Source: Antedon bifida (lineage: Eukaryota > Echinodermata > Crinoidea > Comatulida > Antedonidae). Taken from it: a stretch of DNA of 64,000 nt. Under the pieces are notes generated by a model that saw nothing but the letters and a program-made list of their open reading frames with translations, was not told the origin of the DNA and did not search any database. This document shows positions 40,817 through 50,653 of the stretch, piece after piece. The stretch spans positions 7,947,501 through 8,011,500 of the forward strand of contig OY727093.1 of the NCBI GenBank assembly GCA_963402885.1, written 5' to 3'. Within the stretch, counting starts at the first letter, position 1. The number at the start of each line of letters is the position of its first letter. The position numbers and the translations under genes are program-made.

Positions 40817-42071
40817 TTACATCGGAAACGATCGAAATGCTGTGCACGTCTGAAGTGGATATTTTCTTCTGTGTATTTTGACGTGAATATCAAACATCGA
40901 TTTCTCGGCAAAGGTCATCTTACATATATCACATTTGAAAATCTTTATTCCGTTGTGTTTCATTTCCATGTGATCTTCAAAGATAGCCCATCTGAAAGTT
41001 TCTCCACAAACATCACAAGTCTTTAAGAGTTTACCGTGAAAACTACGCATGTGTCTTTGAAAAGTTTCTTCAGTCAAACAATACATATTTCTACATAGAG
41101 AACAACGTATTTTTGTTCCTTTTTTAGCTGCAAATTTGCCCTTGCGATTTCTCCCGTCTATTCTTTCTTTAACTGGTACTGCAACGCTCTTGTGGCGTAT
41201 CATAATATGATTATCTAACTTGGATTTGTTTTCGAAATTCCTTCTGCACACAGGCCAATCACATTGAAAAGGCTTCGTTTCGTCATGCATGAATTTCATG
41301 TGTCTCTTCAGTTTTTCTGCATTACTTAAGACTTTCTGGCAAACATTGCACTCCACTTCTTTGTGAACAGAGTTCATGTGCTTTTTAAAAATGACTCTAT
41401 TCAGAAAGACTTCTTCACATAGTGAACAAATTAACTCGTTTTTTTCCGGCACTGCATCTCTGTGTGTTTTCATATGGATATTTAACAGTGATTTATTTTC
41501 GAAAAATTTCATCGCATCTATAACACTTATAACACGCTTATAATCTTTAGGTGTCGTATCTATGTGCATGCGTGTCTTGTCTGGTTTAAGAGAAAGTTTA
41601 GTTTTAATACTTTGGCAAATATGACCAATCAATGAATTCTCGGTGGCAAACGTTTTCCGACATTTTTCGCAATTGAACAAGGAAGGGTTCCTTCCCGTGT
41701 TAGCATCATGCCCAACACTATCAATATAACTTTTAGAGGTACTAGGGAGATGCTCATTACATATTTTTGCTTTGTAACTTTTCTGTGTAGCGTCTTTAGC
41801 TTGGTGTGACTTTTTTTCTATAATTGTTTCTTTTCTACTCAATCCTAGAAGTTGAATAGTTTTTCTTTGATTCTTTTCAACCAACCTACCATCATCACGA
41901 ACATCATAGGTAACTACATTTGCATTTATGGCGCAATCAGCTTCAACTACGTGTTTCACCATTCGACTGCGGTTACATATGGCAACATGCTTTTTGTATT
42001 TCTTTCTATTAAGCCATTCACCACCACAGGATGCACAATTGAACGTGTAATCTGCATTTCCAATGTCATCC
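40817..42071 (-). CDS. C2H2 zinc-finger protein, 3'-terminal exon, tandem copy 2 (internally deleted)
   Basis: 418 codons, in frame from the same phase-2 acceptor as copy 1. The first two finger-like units and the last six C2H2 fingers are kept. Fingers from CRFCTSAG to CDICGKTC are removed by a 447-bp in-frame loss that joins KLSLKP to TRMHIDTT. The next finger has lost its CYRC knuckle through two compensating single-base frameshifts (it now reads VISVIDAMKFFENKS). GKPLLKT has become GKLLKT. The frame is still open throughout, so it may be a shortened functional protein or a very young pseudogene. Confidence 0.65.
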
Positions 42072-42586
42072 CTAGAAAATATCAAATACAACGAGTAAAA
42101 TGATTGATATACAAGCCACACCCGATGGCTGTCAACGATATTTTTGGTTAGTTAATGAAAATTGAGTTAAACCCTATCAAAAAATACCCCAAGAACCTTG
42201 ATAGATTTACACTGTTTTACGGTTATATTGCCCATTTGAAGAGAGACATTTATCAGCCTTTGCATATAGTGACGGACGCCGCAATAAGAAATTCAGTTGT
42301 CATCAATAAGACATAACATGTTACTAGACATCCATTGCTTCACTTCGATGATACAATTTGTGAGGATGGCTAACTATTTGCTTGGTTCAATATGTGCGCA
42401 CACTTACAATCAATAGTATACGTGTTGCAGCACCACTCAACGAATTGGATAGACTTGCACATAATTTGAGATGTTTTGTAACAACGTTACAAAACTTCTG
42501 AATAACAAATTCAATAAATACAACTGAGACAGAAAGTAAATATTTTACATTTTTACTGTACTTGTACTTATATATATGAAAAGAAT

Positions 42587-42680
42587 GTTGAGTTTCTCGA
42601 CGTTTCGATCAATATACTTTGATCGTCCTCAGGAGTAAGAACTATCAAAGTATATTGATCGAAATGTCGAGAAACTCAAC
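42587..42680. repeat. Long perfect-type hairpin (37-bp arms, 20-bp loop) with hammerhead-like motif
   Basis: Arms 42587-42623 and 42644-42680 are complementary with one mismatch (ACGTTTCG against CGAAATGT). The loop contains TCCTCAGGAG. On the minus strand the left half reads ACTC-CTGAGGA-C-GATCAA-loop-TTGATC-GAAA-CGTC-GAG, which resembles a compact hammerhead: CUGANGA core, stem II, GAAA, a two-pair stem III, the cleavage triplet GUC and a CUC/GAG stem I, with one extra C. Confidence 0.6.
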
Positions 42681-42819
42681 TATATATACGTGGTGTACCG
42701 CAAACTTTATATCAACATTTGATTTCGCCATGCAAAACATACAACGTTATGTCTTTCTTCAGTGTTTATTTGGGAGTACTACCATAGGTCTACCATATTA
42801 CATCGCAACCTATTAAATG

Positions 42820-43142
42820 CACGTCTGAAGAGGATATTTGTTCTGGTGTATTTCTATATGTGAATATCAAATACCGATTTCTCTCCGAATGTCATCTTAC
42901 ATTTACCACATTTGAACAACTTTATTTTGTTGTGTTTCGTGTTCATGTGAGAGAGAGTTCAATAGAGAATTTCACCATAAAGTTCTTAAAAGTCATTCGC
43001 ATTTAATACTAGTACTTCTTTGTTAACCACCATTCGACTGCGGTTACATATGGCAACATGTTCCTTGAATTTTTTTTCATTCAACCATTCACCACCACAG
43101 GATGCACATTTTAGTATGTCATAGAATGTATCAACGTCAACC
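42820..43142 (-). pseudogene. Remnant third copy of the zinc-finger exon
   Basis: The 5' part (42986-43142) begins at the same acceptor and reads CASCGGEWLNEKKFKEHVAI, then CNRSRMV, before a stop. The 3' part (about 42832-42950) reads FKCGKCKMTFGEKSVFDIHI and then a stop, matching the last finger of the intact copy. The whole middle is missing. More diverged than the other two copies, hence an older duplicate. Confidence 0.85.
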
Positions 43143-43956
43143 CTAGAAAATATTAAATACAACGAATAAAATGCCTTGATACTAAATTCACTACTGATAA
43201 AATCCACAAACGTGCCATCGACCATTTGATTAGTTGAAAACTAAATTAAATGCCTCGATACACAACACAATCCATACTGATGCAAACCATATCTTTTGAT
43301 GAGCTAATGTCATTGTTTTATTTCACCAGCAATGGCATTTGTGTACCCTGTTGGATATGGACATTTCAGACATGCAATGAGTGGAAACACATAACAAATA
43401 ATCAAATATATATTAAATAAATCATTTAATTTAATGTAGAATTAATACATAATTTACTGATTGGAAATACAATATGAGGCTGCATTTTCCTTTTCTAATT
43501 TTACCATTTCATGATTATTTTAAATAAAGATATAGGTTTTCTGTACCACAAATAACGGTTTGACGACCATATAGTGTATAATATACTCTATATGGTCGTC
43601 AAACCATTATTTTGTGAAATTGTATTTTACATTGTATGCCTATATTATAGGCATACGATGAAGATTTTAATATCATGATGATCACACTGAGAATGTTTTA
43701 AATATATATCAACAATTAGAGTATATAATAATGTGTCACTACTTTTGCCAAATTTCATTGTTCAATCTACTGGAACAATGTGTTATTAATTATATACTAT
43801 TAGTATATCGATAATAAGTCTTGCAGTACACAAAGTAATATTCTTTAAAAAATGGAAGTATGTTCGATTGAACCTAAGCTTACCTACTTCCCTTTTTAAA
43901 GGAAATTAGTACTTGTAATACCACAATGTTACTACAGTAAATTTGAATACATTAAA
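43143..43956. other. Non-coding interval with two hairpins
   Basis: Inverted repeat 43547-43574/43588-43616: arms CACAAATAACGGTTTGACGA and continuing CCATATAG, complementary with minor mismatches, 13-nt spacer. Immediately after, GTATGCCTATA/TATAGGCATAC (43634-43656) is a perfect palindrome around one base. These may be small foldback elements; no gene is seen. Confidence 0.7.
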
Positions 43957-46900
43957 TCAGCTATTAGTATTTCCATCCTTTTTACTTGTGCACATATTTG
44001 GATCAAAGTTTCTTCTTAAAGCTGCTAACATTGTTTGAAATTCTTTAGATCTCCGTTCCTCGGCAAGTCTTCTATCTTCTAAATCTTGTTTCATAAAATC
44101 CAATAAACCAGTCATATACCTTTCTTCTGCTTTCTCTAGCCTTTTTTCTTGCCTTCTTTTGCTTGCGGAAGACGTAAATGTTCTAGTATTTCTCCAAGCT
44201 ATCCCATCCATTTTTCTAGTCAAAATTAGAAATGACTTTTCTGACAAAAGTGTTTCCTTCTCTCTTTTTTCATCTAAAATAATTGAAAATAAATACAGTT
44301 TAATTAAGCAGAATGTTAATATATACTAATTCAGGCGAGTGAGTGTGATCACTCGCCTAACACACTCCAACACTGCCCTTGAGGAGAGCGATTTACAACG
44401 CGCCTAAATTTGGTAAATTTGTACACACCAAAGTACAAAGAGCACACCTACAGCACCCCTAAATGTATTGAGGAGTGCAATTTGTAGCACACCTACAATT
44501 TTAAAAAGACAAGGCCTGCTAATTTCAAAAGTATTTTCAATAATTTAAGTGCAATTGTAAACAAATATTTAAAAAAAAATTAATTAACCTTTGTTATCTT
44601 GAAATTGCTGTTTAGGCCCTTCTAGGATATTTCTAAGAACAGTAGATTCTTTCTCACCCTCTCCTGATACATTTTGTTTGCTGCCAGGTTGGGTGTTGTT
44701 ATGTCCAAGCTGCTGCAACAATAACGGTTGATCTTTGCTGCCATGTGGAAAGTTTTCAAGTTTGTTTTCTGGTTGTAAGTTTACAAACCGTTGAATGTCC
44801 TCAGGATGCGTGTTTTCTGGTTTCTGTATACTGAAATTTCCTTCCTTGTTTTCATCTACATTAAATTGCTGACAAAACATATGTTGCTGATCTTTCTCTT
44901 GTATTTTTCCATGTTGCTGTATGTTGACAGATTTTTGTTTAATTTCTTGAAAATCTATTAAAAAACAGAAACAAAATATCATACAAACAATTAGATGTTC
45001 ATAAGCTGTATATTTCAACTAAATAAAATACTTTAGAGGAAGCAAAGTTTATAAATAACATAATTCAAAAGCAAGTATTGGTAACATAAGCAATAAAGGT
45101 TTTTTAAACATACCCTCATCTTTAAAAGAACTACTGACATTTTCTTCTAATGAGTTGTCTAGGGAAGAATTTAATAGTTCTTTCATTTTATAGTAAAATG
45201 GAAATGTTGCGAAGACATCGGTTTCTGACGGTGGACCAGTATCATTAAAAACCTTGTATGCTCTCTTCAGATCTTTTATTTTACGCTGAATCTGAATCCA
45301 ATTTCTATAAAAAGGACCGCATTCTGCCAACCGTCTTGCCATTTCAACAAATGTACTTTTCTTTGTTTTATGCGAGTCTAATACACTTTTGATTTCAGGT
45401 TGAGCCCAAATGTCTAAAAGATGGTAGACTTCTATATCTGCCCAATTGAATGCTCTTCTTCTATTTAAAGTTTGATCTTGCTTAGTTTCCATTTGGTTTC
45501 TATTCATCTCTTCAGCTTCATTTTTATTTTCATTGACACAATTTTGCTGAATGTTTCCATGTTCTCTCATATATTGCCACTTATTGTCATTTTTCTCCTC
45601 TTCATTGCTATTAGGTTGCATGGTGGCATGTTGGTTGCTGTTATCAAGTGATTTACTACACATAATCTGCTCTTCAATATCATCAAATTCCTTCATTTCA
45701 TCAAAAACTTCTCCATCGTTAGGATATTGAGAACTTACTTCATCACTGAGTACAAAGGAAAGCTCAAAACCTACTTCTACAAAAAAACAAAACATTGTTA
45801 TTCTACAAAAACATTAATTGCTAATCTCTTTACACTTGGGCTAACCCATAGTTAAATTTTCAAAATTAGAAAATAATTTTTGTTGGTACAAAATGCCTGG
45901 TTCTGTGAGGTTTTTGGAAATAGAAAAGACACTTACTATCATCTCCAACGGAAGAAGCAACATTCTCGGGAACATACGAAGAGTATGGTTTTATTAAACC
46001 TTTCATTTTGTAGTAAAATGGAAAATTTCTAAAGATTTCAACTTCCGATGGTGGACCAGCATCATTGAAAACCTTGTACGCTCTTCTTAGATCTTTTATT
46101 TTGCGCTGAATCTGAATCCAATTTCTATCATAAGGACCACAGTCTGCCAACCGTCTAGCAATTTCAACAAATGTACCTTTCTTTGTTTCATGCGAGTCTA
46201 TTACCCTTTTGATTTCTGGATCACACCAAATGTCTAAAAGGTGGTTGACTTCTTTTTCTGTCCAAAGAATTCGTTTTTGCTTTGAAATCTTTGAATCATC
46301 TTCTCTCATCTCATTACTTTCATCCACAATTTGATCTTCCTGATTTTCTTCTTTGTTGTCTGGTTCAGTATTTTCCTGCTGTTTGTTAAGTAGCTGTTTA
46401 CTATCTAAAAGCTCTTCATTATCAATCTCTTCATTTTCATCCAAAACATCTTCGTCTCTGCCCTGATAATTTTCTTCATCACTTAAGATGCGAGAGTGCT
46501 CTAAACCTGAAATCATAATTTAATTGTAGTCTTGTTATGTGGTGGTACACATTTTAACCCGCACATTTTGTTTAGATTACAAATGAGTACAGAACAAAAA
46601 AAGAAACTTACTATCATCTTCAATGAAAGTATCAACATTGTCAGGAACATCTGAAGAGGATTTCATTAAAACTTTCATTTTGTAGTAAAATGGAAACGTT
46701 CTAAAGATTTCAACTTCCGATGGTGGACCAGCTTCACTGAAAACCTTGAACGTTCTTCTTAGATCTTTTATTTTGCGTTGAATCTGAATCCAATTTCTAT
46801 AATAAGGACCACAGTCTGCCAAACGCCTTGCAATTTTAACAAAGGTATCTTTCTTTGCTTCATTTGATTCTATTACTCTTTTGATATCAGGTTCACACCA

Positions 46901-49900
46901 AATGTCTAAAAGAAGGTTCACTTCCTTTTCTGCCCAATTGACTCTCTTCTGTTTTGAGAGATCTTCTTTCATTTTACTACTTTCAAGTTGTTTAACATGA
47001 ATCTCTTGATTCAAATCGTTCTTGTGTAACTGTGGACTCAACTGTTTATTATCTAACAGGATCACTTCATTATCAATCTCTTCATTTTCATCCAAAAAAT
47101 CATCCTCCTGACATGGATAATGGTCTTCATCACTTAAAGCTGAAATCACAATTTAATTTTGATTTATTCATTACAATAATAAACTTATCTACAGTAGTGC
47201 TTTCTGTCAAACAAACAAAGCACACAAAAACAATATACTTTACAAAATCCACAACGCAACTTACCATCATTCATTGAAGTACTGGCATTGTCTTTTATGC
47301 TGTCTGATACATCTGCTAAAGGCTTCTTTATTAACTCCTTCATTTTGAAGTAAAATGGAAAAACTTTCACGATTTCAGCTTCTGGTCTATCCTGATATAG
47401 CTTGTATAATCTCCTCAGGTCTTTTACTTTGTGCTGAATCTGAATCCAGTTTCTAATATAAGGACCACGATCTCCTAACCTTTTGGCCATTTTAGCCCAA
47501 GCCTTTGTTTTGTTTTTATGAGTTGACTCTGTAATGTGTTTTATATCTGGTTCACTCCAGATGTCTATAAGGTGATTGATTTCAGTATCTCTCCAATTGA
47601 TATCTCGTTTTCTTTTATGAGTAGACTCCACCACACTCGAATCAGTCAATAGCTGCTCTTCAATCTCGCTATTATCAAATGGTTGCTCGATCTCTGGATG
47701 CTGATCAAATGTTTCATCTTCATCTTGGCCAAATTCTTCATCACTCACAATATCTTCAAAATCTGAAATTATATGGTAAATGTTGCAAATATACAAATAT
47801 AAATTAACATACAGTACATTGTTTGAAGGGTAAAACATTGTAAATAAAACAAAAACTGCAGTTCTGTTTTTATTTTTGATTTAAGACATTTCAGAAGATA
47901 GATGTAAATCTGGATAACTAAGTCAATAATCATTGGTCAATCATTGGTTACCAAGGCTACTATTGTAAATAAAATAAAACAATAGTTACACTAAATAAAA
48001 AGAGATTTAAAAAAAAACAATACCTTCTTCTTCTCCGGTGTTATCCAGAACATCCGATGATGACTGCTTAAATAATTCTTGGAGTTTGTAATAAAATGGA
48101 AACACCCTCATAATTTCAAATTCTGATTTCGGATTCTCATTACAGAGCCTAAAGGATTGTCTCAAACCTTTAATTTTGATCTGAACTTGCATCCATGTTC
48201 GCTTATGAGGACTGCAAGTTAACCGCTTGGCAATTTCATTCCAGGCCCACTTTTTACTGCTCTTTCGATGGGATTCAATTACCCTCCTTATTTTAGGTTC
48301 ACTCCAAATTTCTATCAGATTATAGGTTTCGGTATCTGACCACCTTGACGCTCTTCTCTTTTTATTTAAAGTTCTTCTTTCAAGTTGGTCCTTATTGGCT
48401 AATGGTGCTTCATCTTGACGCTGCGTAACAAAGCTTGTGCTCTCAATGTTCATGTTTCTCCTCAATCTATCAAACTCATTATCTGTATCCGATTGTTGTT
48501 CATCCTCATCGAGGAAACTTTCTTCATCACTTAGAATACTAGAATCTGTGTCAAAAAATATAAAACTAATGTAAATGTTAAATAACACAGTATTTCATAA
48601 TATTGACTAGAAAGATCAGAGTTTAAGAATTATGAGTAATTAAAACAAATATATAGAAAATTAAAAACTTACCGTCGTCGTCATCATCTTGTACTAGACT
48701 CTTGATATTTTCTTCTACTGAGCTGTTACCAAGCACATCTGAGAGGGACTTCTTCATTAAATTTTGAATTTTGTGATAAAATGGAAATACCTTCAAGACT
48801 TCAGTTTCTGAGCGTGGACCAGAATAATGACAAATCTTGTATGCTGCCCTCAGGTCTTTAACTTTTTGCTTGACTTGCTTCCAGGTCTTATTATGACATC
48901 TTGAAGATAACCTTTGTGCGATTTCAGTCCAAACAAATTGTTTACTAACATTTTTACTTGATTCAGTTATACTTCTTATTTCAGGTTGGCTCCAGATTTC
49001 AATGAGGTCATTGATTTCAGAATCTGTCCAGTAGGATGTCATTTTTCTTTTTGAAATCAAGTTAGCATTATCCTCATCAATACTGCCATCAGCTTTATTT
49101 AAAAATAAAGATTGTACTTCTTTTGCAATTATGGTGCTAATTTCACACGGATTCACAATGCTAGTTCCAGCCTGATTATCATTTTTGCTTGTATTCTGTA
49201 CTTCTTGAGTATCTTCTTCTATTACTTCACATTCTATTCTTTTATCATTATCTTTTTCTTCAGTAAGAGTTTCTTCTAGAAAAAACAGAAATATTAGCTT
49301 CAATAGATGTTCAAACTAAACAAACATATTTCTTAAGAACAACTAATAATCAACAACAAAAAATATCATCATAGATTTACAGTCTTCACATCTACTGCAC
49401 AGTAATATGCCTAACAATACAACATATTCCACTGTTTCAATATACATCTTTACTTGAAATCTGTAATTAACTATAGGGCCGACCCTAAACCAACATTTTT
49501 TTCAGCCTGCAAGTACTAATGTATGTTCACCACTAGGTTTCAGATTATTTCAGTGTCACTGTCACTACTTCCCTAATGAAGCATACAAATACCAAATGTT
49601 ACCTAACTTCACTATAGTTGTTTTCTATTAGGTCAACTTACCTACGTTTTCTTCTAACAAAGCAATTTCTTTGGCTGATAAGTCCACCATCAATTCGTGG
49701 ATTCTGGTGCTGAATTGACGATTTATAGTGAAGAAAGGCCCTCTGTACATTTGTAATAGGTTCTTCATTTTACAGCGAATTTCAATGTCAGGTCTCTCGG
49801 TGTGTCCAAGCTCAACCAACCTTAAGCGAATTTTGTTCCAAACATCTTTTGTATTTTTGTTGGATGTTAATTCATTTTTTATTTCAGACTCACTCCAAAT

Positions 49901-49957
49901 ATCTATAAGGTGATGAGTTTCATCATCTGACCATATAGCAGCCTCCTTCTTCGCCAT
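43957..49957 (-). CDS. Protein with seven tandem Myb/SANT-like (trihelix) domains, 9 exons, about 1460 aa
   Basis: Exons in transcript order: 49957-49642, 49275-48673, 48545-48024, 47762-47265, 47139-46612, 46506-45937, 45776-45114, 44954-44589 and 44273-43957. Every intron is phase 1 and exons 2-8 are all multiples of three. Each of exons 1-7 encodes one Myb/SANT-like domain of about 85-90 residues with recurring LIDIW, RxWIQIQxKIKDLRR and FPFYYKMKEL blocks. Exons 3-7 open with an acidic (L/V)SDE leader. Exon 1 is the most divergent and lacks the FPFYYKM end. Exon 8 is Gln/Asn-rich without a domain. Exon 9 is a charged helix (RRQEKRLEKAEERY, then LEDRRLAEERRSKEFQ), probably a coiled coil. 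The family usually carries one such domain and binds DNA; PIF/Harbinger accessory proteins have related domains. The exon 8 donor (G|GTTAAT) is weak. Function unknown; nuclear DNA binding is inferred. Confidence 0.87.
44333..44358. repeat. Palindrome AGGCGAGTGA / TCACTCGCCT in the last intron of the seven-domain gene
   Basis: Ten-base perfect arms with a six-base spacer (GTGTGA). It sits in an intron (44274-44588) that otherwise carries short inverted stretches such as GTGCAATTTGTAGCACACCT. It may be a foldback remnant. Confidence 0.6.
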
Positions 49958-50436
49958 GTTTGTTAGGCTAGGCCTAGTTTAGAATCAAATTACAGGATGT
50001 GTCTGTTATTGATCATAGGTAGGTGGTTTGTTTTGTCGACATACATGGTTCTAACGCGGTTACTGACGACGCGAACAGATTAGGCCAACATTGTCAATTT
50101 TTCTAGCTCCAATCAATACAGCTAACAAAAAACCTTTGCACTATACACACTTTTAAAAATGAGATAAAATATTATTTATCTTGTGTTTATCTGTTGATAT
50201 AGTGGTAAAGTGATGTAAAATATTGATCTCGAAATACAGTACTTTTCGTCAATCTAAATTGTGTTATTCAAATAATATAAATTAAAATGTAACCATGGTT
50301 TAATTAATTTCACTGAGAGACATGATAAAATAAAAAGTTGTAGAACGACCAAGTGTCATTCATTTATCACTACTGTACATTACAAGCTATATTTAAGAGT
50401 ATACAGTACTATTTAAAAAATCAAATCACATTTGTA
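49958..50436. other. Intergenic gap: promoter side of the seven-domain gene, 3' flank of its neighbour
   Basis: Both flanking genes are on the minus strand and less than 0.5 kb separates them. A CpG-containing stretch at 50050-50085 is the best position for the start of the downstream gene. No TATA box was found at a suitable distance from the ATG at 49957. Confidence 0.4.
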
Positions 50437-50442
50437 TTTATT
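50437..50442 (-). terminator. Polyadenylation signal of the 50.65-54.22 kb gene
   Basis: AATAAA on the minus strand about 215 bases after the TAA stop at 50654-50656, and before the next gene. Confidence 0.5.
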
Positions 50443-50653
50443 GGATTGTTAAAACTCTGTTGAAATATGTCATTTGTTTAAATGTCTACGATACAAAGCA
50501 AGCCGGTACAGTTTTGCACAAGCACATAAATGAAAGACAAAGAGTTATTATGATTTCAGTATTCTCATTATAAAACACATTACAATCATGAAGTTCCTTC
50601 AGACTGAATGAATGGACCCTGCTAAGCATAAAGAATGTGTTTCTTGAAAAAAT

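Larger units (their letters stand above)
38045..42473. repeat. Tandem duplication of a zinc-finger exon unit (38045-40486 and 40487-42473)
   Basis: Both units start at TCAAAGATTTAATAGTCTAG and end at CATAATTTGAGATG. They are nearly identical across coding and non-coding parts, implying a recent event. Unit 2 is 455 bp shorter, almost all of it through one internal deletion in the finger array. Confidence 0.95.

Noticed and set aside
42619..42816. 65-codon plus-strand frame after the hairpin
   Set aside because: It begins inside the hairpin and shows only a short DNA resemblance to 52697-52735 (ATATCAACAT...TGATTT...ATGCAAAAC), so it is more likely a repeat fragment than a gene.
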